From: Myxococcales bacterium
GTDB lineage: Bacteria; Myxococcota; Polyangia; Fen-1088
Reading direction: 5' to 3'
Assembly (NCBI GenBank): GCA_003155465.1
Contig: PMCR01000560.1
Location: forward strand, 1 to 9,615
Length of the DNA: 9,615 nucleotides
Shown here: piece by piece, positions 1 to 7,406 of the stretch
Layout: the number at the start of each line of letters is the position of its first letter
Numbering within the stretch: the stretch's first letter is position 1
Notes under the pieces: generated by a model
Told to the model about the DNA's origin: nothing
Database searches by the model: none
Seen by the model: only the letters and a program-made list of their open reading frames with translations
Translations under genes and position numbers: made by a program

Positions 1-827
1 GCGGGCGCCGAGTGGGTGAGCGCGCCCACGGAGACCAGATCCACGCCTAGTCGAGCAAGTTCAGGGATGCGCGCCAGGGTCACGCCGCCCGAGACTTCTA
101 CCAGCGGACGAGGCTTGACCGCGCGGATTCGGGCCATGGATTTTTCCAGATCCGTCTCAGTGAAATTGTCGAGCAAGACGATGGCAACGCCCGCGGCCAG
201 GGCTTCGTCGAGCTGGGCCAGGGTGTCCACCTCGACTTCGATGTTCAGGCTGTGCGGTACCCGGCCCTTGGTCCGGCGCACGGCCTCGGTGATTGATCCA
301 GCGAGCGCCACGTGGTTGTCCTTGATGAGAACGCCAGAACCGAGGTCGAAGCGATGGTTGCTGCCCCCGCCCATACGCACGGCGTATTTTTCGAGCAGGC
401 GAAAGCCCGGGGTGGTCTTGCGCGTGTCGGTGATGCGCAGGCTGGTACCGTGGGCTGCGGCCACAAAGGCTCGCGTCAGCGTGGCAACACCCGAGAGACG
501 CTGCAGAAAGTTGAGCGCGGTCCGCTCACCGGCCAGCAGGGCTGCGGCCGAGCCGCGATAGGTCGCGACGCGCGTTCCAGGCTGGGCCTCGGCACCGTCG
601 GAAATGTGGGGTTCGATCGTGATCGACGGGTCGAGACGGTGAAAGACAGCGGCAGCGACGTCCAGGCCCGCCACGGTCAAACGCTGGCGGGCGACCAGAT
701 GGGCTGTGGCCGAGGCTCCCGGGGCGACCACAGCCTGCGTGGTGGAGTCCCCGCGTCCCAGGTCTTCCTCGATGGCAAGGTCGATGAGCCGCGTTGTTGC
801 GGGCGTGAGCATAAGAGGATCTGACAT
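1..827 (-). CDS. nadC: Nicotinate-nucleotide pyrophosphorylase (quinolinate phosphoribosyltransferase), 3' end cut by window edge
   Basis: Converts quinolinate plus PRPP to nicotinate mononucleotide, CO2 and PPi, the step where de novo NAD synthesis joins the salvage pathway; cytoplasmic. Reading the minus strand from the ATG at 827 gives 275 open codons to the window edge. The family's active-site blocks appear in order: [53 protein letters not shown] and LLDNF, then the closing barrel segment VEVSGG...[12 protein letters not shown]. The family is usually about 280 residues, so only about ten C-terminal residues should be missing. The ATG at 827 (MSDPLMLTP) and an in-frame ATG at 812 are both possible starts; neither has a convincing Shine-Dalgarno. 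I chose 827 because it is outermost. It is divergent from rsmD across a 68-bp spacer. Identification is secure; the exact start is less so. Confidence 0.95.
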   Translation of the reverse strand, partial: MSDPLMLTPATTRLIDLAIEEDLGRGDSTTQAVVAPGASATAHLVARQRLTVAGLDVAAAVFHRLDPSITIEPHISDGAEAQPGTRVATYRGSAAALLAGERTALNFLQRLSGVATLTRAFVAAAHGTSLRITDTRKTTPGFRLLEKYAVRMGGGSNHRFDLGSGVLIKDNHVALAGSITEAVRRTKGRVPHSLNIEVEVDTLAQLDEALAAGVAIVLLDNFTETDLEKSMARIRAVKPRPLVEVSGGVTLARIPELARLGVDLVSVGALTHSAP

Positions 828-895
828 GCGGAGCAGGATAGCCCGGCCGTCCGCTGGTTGACTACTCTCCCCTGCACGCGGTAGGTAAGCCGTCC

Positions 896-1462
896 ATGCG
901 GGTCATTGCTGGCGCTGACCGCGGGCGCAAGCTGCGCGCGCCACGTGGAGCCACGACGAGGCCCACAGGGGCGAAGGTGCGTGAGGCGATCTTCAACATC
1001 CTCGGGCCACCACCTCCACAGCCTGTCCTGGACCTTTTTGCGGGAACCGGATCCCTTGGGATCGAGGCTCTATCCCGAGGCGCGGTGGCGGCCGACTTCG
1101 TGGAACGCGATGCGCGGGCGCTGGGGATCCTGCATCGGAATCTGCGCGATCTGGGGTTTTCCGCGCGGGCTCGTGTCATCGGATCGAGCGTGCAGCATGC
1201 CCTGCACCGCATGGCCGGAGAGGCAGAGGGCAGGGTCTTTGGTTGGATCTTCGTGGACCCGCCCTACGCGTCGGGCGAGGCAGAGCCGGTGCTATCGATG
1301 CTCGCGGGCGGCGAGCTTCTGGCCGAGGGCGCGGTGATCATCGTCGAGCATGGGCGGCGCCATCTGCCGGCTGAGGTCTTCGGCATCCTGGTCATGACCG
1401 ACCGGCGCTTCTATGGTGACACCGGGGTTTCTTTCTACCGGCCACAGAGAGGATTGGCTTAG
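896..1462 (+). CDS. rsmD: 16S rRNA (guanine966-N2)-methyltransferase RsmD
   Basis: S-adenosylmethionine-dependent methyltransferase that modifies the N2 of G966 in 16S rRNA during small-subunit assembly. The 188-residue length matches the family. Visible signatures are the N-terminal [13 protein letters not shown], then [16 protein letters not shown] (residues 21-36), the SAM-binding [15 protein letters not shown] (45-59), and the catalytic DPPY at 121-124 that defines N2-guanine methyltransferases. A modest AGGTAAG at 883-889, six bases before the ATG, can act as ribosome binding site. A TTGACT sits at 858-863 but I see no matching -10 box. The stop TAG shares its G with the GTG start of coaD, so the two genes are very probably co-transcribed and translationally coupled. 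The rsmD-coaD pairing is widespread in bacteria. Confidence 0.95.
   Translation: MRVIAGADRGRKLRAPRGATTRPTGAKVREAIFNILGPPPPQPVLDLFAGTGSLGIEALSRGAVAADFVERDARALGILHRNLRDLGFSARARVIGSSVQHALHRMAGEAEGRVFGWIFVDPPYASGEAEPVLSMLAGGELLAEGAVIIVEHGRRHLPAEVFGILVMTDRRFYGDTGVSFYRPQRGLA
1446..1453 (+). promoter_or_regulatory. Ribosome binding site that sets the coaD start at GTG 1462
   Basis: AGAGAGGA lies inside the last codons of rsmD, eight bases before the GTG at 1462. The in-frame ATG at 1480, which would also give a family-like N-terminus ([10 protein letters not shown]), has no such sequence in front of it. The GTG is therefore the better start. Confidence 0.6.
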
Positions 1463-1959
1463 TGCCGCGTTCCCGATCGATGGCTGTTTACCCCGGGACG
1501 TTCGATCCCATCACGAACGGCCACGCGGACATTTTACGCCGTGCCCTCAAGCTCTTCGACCGCGTGGTCGTGGCCTTGGCCGACAACCCGCGCAAGCAGC
1601 CGCTCTTCTCCTTGAAAGAGCGCAAGCGCATGATTCGCCAAACCTTGGGGAATGATCCGCGGGTCGAGGTCGATTCGCTCAGTGGCCTGCTCGTCGACTA
1701 TGTGCGGCGTCGGGGCGCGAAGTTCGTCATCCGCGGCCTGCGAGCCGTGGCAGATTTCGAGTACGAGTTCCAGTTCGCCCATATGAACCGGCAGCTCGCT
1801 CCCGAGGTGGAAACCATTTTTCTCATGACCAACGAGGACAATTTTTTCGTATCCTCTTCGCTCGTCCGTGAAGTGGCGGAGATGGGCGGGGACATCAGCC
1901 GCGTAGTGCCGGCGGTGGTCCTTTCTGCATTAAAGAAGAAGTTTAAGAAGAGGAGATAA
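1462..1959 (+). CDS. coaD: Pantetheine-phosphate adenylyltransferase (phosphopantetheine adenylyltransferase)
   Basis: Transfers AMP from ATP to 4'-phosphopantetheine, giving dephospho-CoA, the penultimate step of coenzyme A synthesis. The 165-residue product has the nucleotidyltransferase signature [12 protein letters not shown] at residues 10-21, whose T-N-G-H is the T/HxGH ATP-binding motif. It also has [18 protein letters not shown], the [15 protein letters not shown] strand, and the C-terminal SSSLVREVA segment corresponding to the ISSTxxR-type motif. All catalytic landmarks are present. GTG at 1462 is chosen because an AGAGAGGA lies eight bases upstream. The gene overlaps rsmD by one base and is followed after a single base by the aminotransferase ATG. 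The lysine-rich tail (KKKFKKRR) contains the GAGGAG that serves the next gene. Confidence 0.96.
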   Translation: MPRSRSMAVYPGTFDPITNGHADILRRALKLFDRVVVALADNPRKQPLFSLKERKRMIRQTLGNDPRVEVDSLSGLLVDYVRRRGAKFVIRGLRAVADFEYEFQFAHMNRQLAPEVETIFLMTNEDNFFVSSSLVREVAEMGGDISRVVPAVVLSALKKKFKKRR

Positions 1960-1960
1960 C

Positions 1961-3163
1961 ATGTTGATGAAGTTGGCAAAACGTCTCTCCGTTGTCGAGC
2001 CGTCTATGACCCTGAAGGTGACCGCCAAGGCGGCGGAGCTGCGTGCAAAGGGCGTGGACGTGGTGAGCTTCGGCGCTGGCGAGCCCGACTTCGATACGCC
2101 GGCTCACATCAAGGAGGCGGCCAAGAAGGCGCTCGATGCCGGGGCCACCAAGTACACCGCAGTTGAAGGAACGCCTCAACTGCGCAAGGCGGCGGCGGCC
2201 TGGCTGGGAAAGGCCCATGGCTTTGAAGTGAACCCCAAAGAGGTGATGGTCAGCGCGGGCGCCAAGCAGTCCCTCTTCAACGCCTTCCACGTGCTGCTGG
2301 ACGAAGGCGACGAAATCATCATTCCAGCGCCCTACTGGGTGAGCTACGCCGAGATCGCCAAGTTGGCGGGCGCCAAGCCGGTGCCGGTGATGTCCCGGCC
2401 GGAAGATGACTTCATCGTCAACCCCGAGGCGGTGGCCCGGGCGATCACCCCGCGCACGCGTATCATCCTGATCGTATCGCCCAGCAATCCCACGGGTGCG
2501 GTCTATGACGAGAAGACCCTGCGCGCCCTGGCCGACTTGGCGGTGGGGCATGACATCTGGCTGCTCACCGACGACATCTATCGCAGTCTTTGCTACGGCG
2601 ACGCCCGCTTCGTGCAGCCGGCAACCTTCAGCCCCGAGGTGCGCAAGCACACCATCATCGTAGATGGAGTTTCCAAGACCTTTGCCATGACCGGGTGGCG
2701 TATCGGCTTCTGCGTGGCGCCTCTGCCGGTCATCGAGGGCATGTCGACCCTGCAAAGTCAGTCGACGACCAACGCGGCCGCGGTCAGCCAGGCGGCAGCC
2801 GTAGCAGCCTTGGAGGGACCGACCGACGAGTTGGAGCGCATGCGGCTGGAGTTCGACAAGCGGCGCCAGTTCATGGTGAAGACCCTTCGGGCCATGCCGG
2901 GGGTCAAGTGCGTTGAGCCCAAGGGCGCGTTCTATGCCTTCCCGGACCTGAACGCGTTTGTGGGCCGGCGCACACCCGCCGGCAAGGTGATCGACGGCGA
3001 TCCGGCGCTGTGTGAGTACTTCATTGAGGAGGCCAAGGTGGCGGTGGTGCCGGGGTCGGCCTTCTACGCCCCCGGCTACGTGCGTCTGTCGTACGCCACC
3101 TCGCAAGCCAACATCGAGAAGGGACTGCACCGCATGGGCGAGGCCCTGGCCAAGCTGAAGTAG
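1961..3163 (+). CDS. aspC: Aspartate aminotransferase, class I fold type I, subgroup Ib
   Basis: PLP-dependent enzyme exchanging the amino group between aspartate/oxaloacetate and glutamate/2-oxoglutarate; cytoplasmic. The 400-residue length fits subgroup Ib. Visible marks are VVSFGAGEPDFDTP near the N-terminus, KYTAVEGTPQLRKA, the pocket segment PAPYWVSY, SPSNPTGAVY with the substrate-contacting Asn, DDIYRSLCYG, and SKTFAMTGWRIGF with PLP-binding Lys239. The C-terminal VPGSAF...GYVRLSYATS carries the carboxylate-binding Arg. GAGGAG at 1950-1955, inside the end of coaD, precedes the ATG by five bases; an in-frame ATG six bases on (1967) is an alternative. Some Ib enzymes also act on prephenate, and sequence reading alone does not exclude that. 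Symbols aspB or aatA are equally usual. It probably closes the rsmD-coaD transcript; a large palindrome follows its stop. Confidence 0.93.
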   Translation: MLMKLAKRLSVVEPSMTLKVTAKAAELRAKGVDVVSFGAGEPDFDTPAHIKEAAKKALDAGATKYTAVEGTPQLRKAAAAWLGKAHGFEVNPKEVMVSAGAKQSLFNAFHVLLDEGDEIIIPAPYWVSYAEIAKLAGAKPVPVMSRPEDDFIVNPEAVARAITPRTRIILIVSPSNPTGAVYDEKTLRALADLAVGHDIWLLTDDIYRSLCYGDARFVQPATFSPEVRKHTIIVDGVSKTFAMTGWRIGFCVAPLPVIEGMSTLQSQSTTNAAAVSQAAAVAALEGPTDELERMRLEFDKRRQFMVKTLRAMPGVKCVEPKGAFYAFPDLNAFVGRRTPAGKVIDGDPALCEYFIEEAKVAVVPGSAFYAPGYVRLSYATSQANIEKGLHRMGEALAKLK

Positions 3164-3169
3164 GTTTTT

Positions 3170-3292
3170 TTTCACCACAGAGGGCACAGAGAACACAGAG
3201 GCCGGAATGAAGGAAAGGGTTCGGACCGGACAAGAGCCCACCCTTTCCCTTTCCGGTCCGGCTCTGTGACCTCTGTGCTCCCTGTGGTGAAA
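3170..3292. repeat. Long imperfect palindrome with three 9-bp CACAGAG units per arm (dispersed-repeat type)
   Basis: The outer ends TTTCACCACAG (3170-3180) and CTGTGGTGAAA (3282-3292) are perfect complements. Next inward, the left arm has three tandem 9-bp units, CACAGAGGG, CACAGAGAA and CACAGAGGC (3176-3202). The right arm, read on the minus strand, has CACAGGGAG, CACAGAGGT and CACAGAGCC (3260-3286). Further in, GGAAAGGGT (3212-3220) complements ACCCTTTCC (3240-3248), leaving a loop of about 19 bases. CGGACCGGA (3222-3230) can pair alternatively with TCCGGTCCG (3252-3260). The element fills the gap between two convergent genes. It is not a textbook intrinsic terminator: the run of eight T (3165-3172) precedes the stem for plus-strand transcripts and reads as A for minus-strand ones. 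From memory, CACAGAG-rich palindromes of this kind recur many times in some deltaproteobacterial and planctomycete genomes; only one copy is seen here. Confidence 0.85.
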
Positions 3293-3302
3293 CAGCTAGC
3301 TA

Positions 3303-4691
3303 CTACGAAGCCGCCGGTGGCGGCATGGAACGCTTGCGGCGCAGTTTTTCGACCAGGGTCGTGCGGTTGAGGCCGAGCAACTCGGCCGCGCGATTCTTGT
3401 TGCCGCCCGTGCGCACCAGGGCCTCGGCGATCATTCGGTCCTCTACCGATTCGAGGATGGCGCGCAGGTCGGTCCGTTCCGTCGGTAGTGGCGTGGGTAT
3501 CGGGGTGGCCGGTTCGTCTTGACCACTGCGCAGTTTGGGAGGCAGATCGGTCACAACGATTTCGCCCGAGCCTTTGAGAATCACCGTGCGTTCGATCAGG
3601 TTCTCCAACTCGCGGATGTTGCCCGGCCAGTAGTAGTGCCGCAGGGCAAACATCGCGTCGGGGTGGATGCCCGTCACCTTGCGCCGATTCTTCTCGTTGA
3701 AGCGCCTGACAAAATGCTCGGCCAGAAGCGGAATGTCGGACGAGCGCTCGCGCAGGGCGGGCAACTCGATGGGGATGACATTGAGGCGCCAAAAGAGATC
3801 GGCGCGGAAGCGGCCGGCCGCCACGTCGTCCTCTAGCTTGCGGTTGGTGGCTGCCAAGATTCGCACGTCGATCCGCTGGTCCGTCTCATCGCCAACCGGC
3901 CGCAGGACACCGTCCTGGATCAAACGCAGCAGCTTGGCTTGCACGCCCAGCTCCATGTCACCGATCTCGTCGAGCAAGATGGTTCCGCCGCTGGCTTCGG
4001 CGAAGCGGCCCATGCGCGCGGAGTTAGCGCCGGTGAAGGCGCCTCGGGCGTGTCCGAAAAGCTCGGACTCGACCAGATTGGTGGGGATGGCGGCACAGTT
4101 CACCGCCACGAACGGCTTCTTGGCGCGTGAGGAGCCTGCGACGATGGATCGAGCCACCAGCTCTTTGCCTGTACCGGATTCACCGGTGAGCAGCACTGTG
4201 CAGCTCGTGTCCGACACCTGGGCGAGCAAGCTCAGCACCGCGAGCATGGCCGGATCCTCGCCCAGAAGCCAGGGCGCGGTTCGGTCACGCCAGGCCAGAG
4301 GGTCAGGGCCGGCGTCCGGGGCCGGAGTCTTGGAAATGCCAACCGCGCTCCCGATGGCCTCCTCCAGACTCTCGACCCCGACGGGCTTGACCAAGAAATC
4401 GCGTGCCCCCAAACGCATGGCGCGGACCGCATCCGGGATCTGGGCGCTGCCGCTCATGACAATGACCGGAGTGCGCGGGCACTTCGTGCGCACAGCCTCA
4501 AGGATGGCAAACCCATCGGCGCCAGGCATGCGCAGGTCCGTGACCACCGCGTCGAAAACCTCACGCTCGATCTGGGCCAGGCCACCCGGGCCATCCGCGG
4601 TCACCACATCGTAGGCCGCCGAGCGCAGCAGCCGCGCCAGACTGCGACACAGAGCTTCCTCATCGTCGCAGAGCAAAACCTTCGCCGTCAT
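3303..4691 (-). CDS. Sigma54-dependent response regulator, NtrC family (REC-AAA+-Fis HTH)
   Basis: A 462-residue two-component activator that remodels sigma54 RNA polymerase after phosphorylation. The receiver domain covers residues 1 to about 118: acidic pair Asp9-Asp10, phospho-acceptor Asp52 in TDLRMPG, switch Ser80 and Lys102 in the LVKP turn. The AAA+ domain (about 140-380) has Walker A GESGTGKE at 170-177, the sigma54-contacting GAFTGA at 217-222, Walker B GTILLDE at 236-242, and the arginine-containing FRADLFWRLNV. A proline-rich linker leads to a C-terminal Fis-type helix-turn-helix (about 415-455, NKNRAAELLGLNRTTL). All key residues are present, so it should be phosphorylatable and ATPase-competent. 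GAGG at 4698-4701 sits six bases before the ATG. No histidine kinase is in the window, so partner and target are unknown. It is divergent from the SUKH-TPR gene. Family call is secure; specific function is not. Confidence 0.95.
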   Translation of the reverse strand: MTAKVLLCDDEEALCRSLARLLRSAAYDVVTADGPGGLAQIEREVFDAVVTDLRMPGADGFAILEAVRTKCPRTPVIVMSGSAQIPDAVRAMRLGARDFLVKPVGVESLEEAIGSAVGISKTPAPDAGPDPLAWRDRTAPWLLGEDPAMLAVLSLLAQVSDTSCTVLLTGESGTGKELVARSIVAGSSRAKKPFVAVNCAAIPTNLVESELFGHARGAFTGANSARMGRFAEASGGTILLDEIGDMELGVQAKLLRLIQDGVLRPVGDETDQRIDVRILAATNRKLEDDVAAGRFRADLFWRLNVIPIELPALRERSSDIPLLAEHFVRRFNEKNRRKVTGIHPDAMFALRHYYWPGNIRELENLIERTVILKGSGEIVVTDLPPKLRSGQDEPATPIPTPLPTERTDLRAILESVEDRMIAEALVRTGGNKNRAAELLGLNRTTLVEKLRRKRSMPPPAAS

Positions 4692-4700
4692 CGCCGGCCT

Positions 4701-4730
4701 CGCCTCGCCACACGCCCGCGTCGCGAGGCG
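4701..4730 (-). repeat. Inverted repeat in the leader of the sigma54 regulator gene
   Basis: CGCCTCGC (4701-4708) and GCGAGGCG (4723-4730) are perfect 8-bp complements with a 14-base spacer, ending nine bases before the regulator's start codon. In the regulator's mRNA the 3' arm carries one GAGG and touches the first base of the second GAGG, the better-placed Shine-Dalgarno. It could be a translation-controlling hairpin or a pair of operator half-sites about two helical turns apart. In GC-rich DNA such a short repeat can also arise by chance. Confidence 0.4.
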
Positions 4731-4773
4731 TCCAAAAATCGTTTCCCAGGAGCAATCAGCACGAGACCCCTAG

Positions 4774-4802
4774 AGTGTTGCGCCTTCCGGCCTTCGGGTC
4801 AA
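4774..4802 (-). promoter_or_regulatory. Candidate sigma70-type promoter for the sigma54 regulator gene
   Basis: On the minus strand TTGACC (4802-4797) is followed after exactly 17 bases by AACACT (4779-4774). The -35 box matches the consensus in five of six positions, the -10 in only three. A start near 4767 would give a leader of about 75 bases that contains the 4701-4730 inverted repeat. The weak -10 keeps confidence low. Confidence 0.3.
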
Positions 4803-4825
4803 GACGGGCGAGTCCGTGTTTGCGC

Positions 4826-4854
4826 TTGATCGGTGGTGGGGGCATGCGTATATC
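4826..4854 (+). promoter_or_regulatory. Candidate sigma70-type promoter for the SUKH-TPR gene, possibly giving a leaderless mRNA
   Basis: TTGATC (4826-4831), a 17-base spacer, then TATATC (4849-4854); each hexamer matches consensus at four of six positions. The TATA stretch stands out in GC-rich DNA. Transcription would begin about seven bases further on, near 4861, only two bases before the ATG at 4863. That fits the lack of a Shine-Dalgarno in front of that ATG and argues against the upstream GTG at 4833. Confidence 0.4.
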
Positions 4855-4862
4855 CCCAAGTA

Positions 4863-6656
4863 ATGTCCGATCCCATCAACATGCTTCTACTCGAGATCGA
4901 AGGTGAGTGTGCGCGCCTTCCGGGTGCGGCGCTGGCGAAGGTCGCAGGGGGCGAGGCGCGTCTGGGACGGCTCAATGAGTTGCTTGGCCGGGCTGCGCCC
5001 GCAGGCTATGCCGCCTTTGTTTCGCGTTACGACGGCGGCCGGCTGCCCGCGAATTCGCCTCAGCCCGACCCGGGGGCGGGTGGCGCCGGCGAGGGCGCCT
5101 GTGATTCCGGCCTGCGACTCTTGTCTCTTGAAGAGAGTCTGCGCTGGGCCAGCGACCCAGAGCGCCCACCGGAGCTCAAGGGACTGTGGCCGGTGGCGGA
5201 ACGGGGCTTGCGGTTGTTCGCCCTCGACATCGAGGGGGCAGGCGAGGGCGAGTGCCCGGTGGTTGAGTTGGCAGGCCGCAGCGTAGACCGCGTAGGATCG
5301 AGCTTTCTGCGTTTCGTATATGCCTGTTTGGGTGAGCTTCTGGCTGGCGATGGTGCCCAGCCGGCGGCGGTGGCGCGCGAGTTGTGTCGGCGCGATCCGG
5401 GTCTTGCCGAGCACTGGGTTCGTCTGGTCGACCACCTCGAAGACCAATGCAAGAAGGCCGAGGTCGACGGAGCGCTGGCCGAGGCACTTCGCTGTGCCAG
5501 CCCACCGGGGCCAGCCCTGCTGACTGCGCTTGCGCTGTCTGCACTCGATCGGGGCGAACACGTCCGCGCGCAAGCGGCCTTGGATGACGCCATCGGGTCA
5601 GACCCGATGACCGCGCGCGACGATGACGCACGCCTGGACGCTGCGGCGATTTCACTCGTTCTGGCACAGGATCGTGGTGACGGGGCAGCCGCGGCGCGGG
5701 CCAAAGACCTGCTGGGCGCTGCGGCGGCTTCGACGGGGGCCTACTGGCGCGGCGAAGCCATGCGGGCCCGTGCGGTCGGCGATCTGGTGCGGGCAGTTTT
5801 GGCCAGCAAGGTGGTGGAGGCGTTGGTCCCCGGTGACGCGGACATCGCGCGGATGCGTGACTCCAGCGCCAATCTGGAGCCGGCACTACGGGCTCTTGCG
5901 GCGGCGCGTGACTCGCTGGATCAAGGCGCGCTGGATGAGGCTGTGCGGCATGCGCGGGTCGCGGTCAGCGAGCGGCCGGACTTGGCCGCTTGCCATGCGG
6001 TCCTGGCCGAGGGCCTGAATGCGTGCCACGACCGCGGCGCGCTGGATGCCGCCCGTCGTGCCACCGAGCTGAACCCCTCGTTGATCGATGGGTGGCGCGA
6101 GCTGGGAGACGCCTATCTGGAAGCCCGCCAAGCCGTCAACGCCGAGGAGGCCTTTCGCGAGGCGATTCGGCGAGACGGTAGTTTCGCGACGGGCTTCGCC
6201 AAATTGGCCCAGGCGTTGCTCGAACAGGGGCGAACCAGTGAGGCGCTGGATGCCATCGTGAGCGCCCAGGAACGCGGCGGCGATTCGTTTTTCGTGGCTG
6301 CGGTGAGAGGCGACATTTTGGCCGAGATGAATCGGCATCACGAGGCGGCGGAAGCCTACGACCAGGCCATGCACATCGAACCCGAGGACCACTGGGTGCT
6401 GCACCAGGCGGCGCGGGAGCACAGCCGGGCCGGTCACGATGACCGCGCGGCCGAACTCTTCGAACAGGCACTGCGCTTCGACCGTGACGGCTGTCACCAA
6501 ACTCTGATTGACTACGGTGATCTTCTTCGTCGGGTGGGCCGCATCGGGGACGCCGTCCGTATGTACCGCAAGGCTGTGGCTGCCTGTCCCAACGACGTGG
6601 AATGGCGACGCACCCTGCGCGAGGCCGAGCGCGAGCTAATGAGCGCGCCAAGCTAG
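4863..6656 (+). CDS. Large protein with probable N-terminal SUKH (SMI1/KNR4-like) domain and C-terminal TPR array
   Basis: A 597-residue protein of unknown role, probably cytoplasmic: no signal peptide or membrane segment is visible. Residues about 37-160 resemble a SUKH domain, with the AGYAAFVSRYDGG core, the LRLLSLEESLRW and LKGLWPVAERG segments, an acidic LFALDIE...CPVVELAG stretch, and the closing VGSSFLRFVYACLGELL. A low-complexity Gly/Ala/Pro insert interrupts it near residues 70-82. Residues 180-320 look like degenerate helical repeats. From about 340 to 590 there are roughly seven consecutive 34-residue TPRs, for example GWRELGDAYLEARQAVNAEE and AAEAYDQAMHIEPE. TPRs bind partner proteins; SUKH domains are best known from toxin-immunity proteins and the fungal Smi1/Knr4 regulators. 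The start is ATG 4863, supported by the -10-like TATATC just upstream; GTG 4833 is the longer alternative. It is divergent from the sigma54 regulator and convergent with pgl, its stop one base from the pgl stop. The TPR call is firm; the SUKH call is a motif reading. Confidence 0.85.
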   Translation: MSDPINMLLLEIEGECARLPGAALAKVAGGEARLGRLNELLGRAAPAGYAAFVSRYDGGRLPANSPQPDPGAGGAGEGACDSGLRLLSLEESLRWASDPERPPELKGLWPVAERGLRLFALDIEGAGEGECPVVELAGRSVDRVGSSFLRFVYACLGELLAGDGAQPAAVARELCRRDPGLAEHWVRLVDHLEDQCKKAEVDGALAEALRCASPPGPALLTALALSALDRGEHVRAQAALDDAIGSDPMTARDDDARLDAAAISLVLAQDRGDGAAAARAKDLLGAAAASTGAYWRGEAMRARAVGDLVRAVLASKVVEALVPGDADIARMRDSSANLEPALRALAAARDSLDQGALDEAVRHARVAVSERPDLAACHAVLAEGLNACHDRGALDAARRATELNPSLIDGWRELGDAYLEARQAVNAEEAFREAIRRDGSFATGFAKLAQALLEQGRTSEALDAIVSAQERGGDSFFVAAVRGDILAEMNRHHEAAEAYDQAMHIEPEDHWVLHQAAREHSRAGHDDRAAELFEQALRFDRDGCHQTLIDYGDLLRRVGRIGDAVRMYRKAVAACPNDVEWRRTLREAERELMSAPS

Positions 6657-6657
6657 C

Positions 6658-7406
6658 TCAATCCTGTCCGTCGACGGCGGCGCGGTCCAAGTACCAAACC
6701 AGCTTGCTGTCGTCGGCGGGCCTGATGCCGACGATGGGATGCGCGTGTTCATCGTCGGGTGCGCGGGCGGCTTCGAGCAGGGCCGCGTGCTTGCTGGCTC
6801 CGGTGACCAGAACGGCTAGAAAACGGGCGGCGCAGAGCACGGGGTAGGTCATGGTCATGCGCGGGCGGGGCGCCAATACGCGGTCGCCATCGTTGAAGCG
6901 CACCCAAGCTTCGCGCTCGTCGAGGGCCGGCGAGTGCGGGAAGAGGCTGGCCGTGTGCCCATCAGAGCCCATGCCCAGAATGGCAGCATCAAGACGGCCG
7001 TCGGCAAGCGACCGGCGCAGATCGCTCTCGTACCGACGATCGCCGTCGGCTGAGCCGACTGGCATGGGATGGACCTGAGTCGGAGGAATGGGCACCCGGT
7101 CGACCAACGCGGATCGAATCATGGCAAAGTTCAGCCTGGGATCGTCATCGGGTACGCAGCGCTCGTCGACCAGCCACAGGTGCGTCTGGCCCCAGTCGCT
7201 CGGCGAATAGCGCGCATCGGTTGCCAGTCGTTGGTAGAGTCCCTGCGGGCTGGTGCCGCCCGACAGGGCCAGGTGCACGGCGCCTGCTTGCTCCACTCGT
7301 TCGCGCAGCAAGAACATGAGATCGTCGGCCAACCGCCGCGCGATCGCCTCGGGCGACGCCTCGACCACCAGCCGACCGCGCAGTCCGCGAAGACTGTCTT
7401 GCGCGC

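Noticed and set aside
858..887. TTGACT as the -35 box of an rsmD promoter
   Set aside because: No hexamer at 16-18 bases spacing matches the -10 consensus in more than a couple of positions, so it was not listed as a feature.
3165..3172. Run of eight T after the aminotransferase stop as an intrinsic terminator
   Set aside because: The T run comes before the stem on the plus strand, not after it, and is an A run for minus-strand transcripts, so the usual stem-then-U arrangement is absent in both directions.
1943..3241. 432-codon open frame on the minus strand covering the whole aminotransferase gene
   Set aside because: It is the antisense shadow of aspC: it has no recognisable domain and is rich in His/Arg/Gly as expected from complementing G/C-ending codons. 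Its first residues come from the palindromic repeat. Long antisense frames are routine in high-GC DNA.
3172..3792. 206-codon minus-strand frame ending in the palindrome
   Set aside because: It overlaps the Fis and AAA+ parts of the sigma54 regulator in another frame, and the rest is translation of the CACAGAG repeat. No family resemblance.
3667..4614. 315-codon plus-strand frame opposite the sigma54 regulator
   Set aside because: Low-complexity Ser/Arg/Pro composition and exact antisense position; the minus-strand frame has every catalytic motif of the NtrC family.
4833..4862. GTG start adding ten residues to the SUKH-TPR protein
   Set aside because: No ribosome binding site, and the codons run through the best candidate -10 sequence; ATG 4863 fits better.
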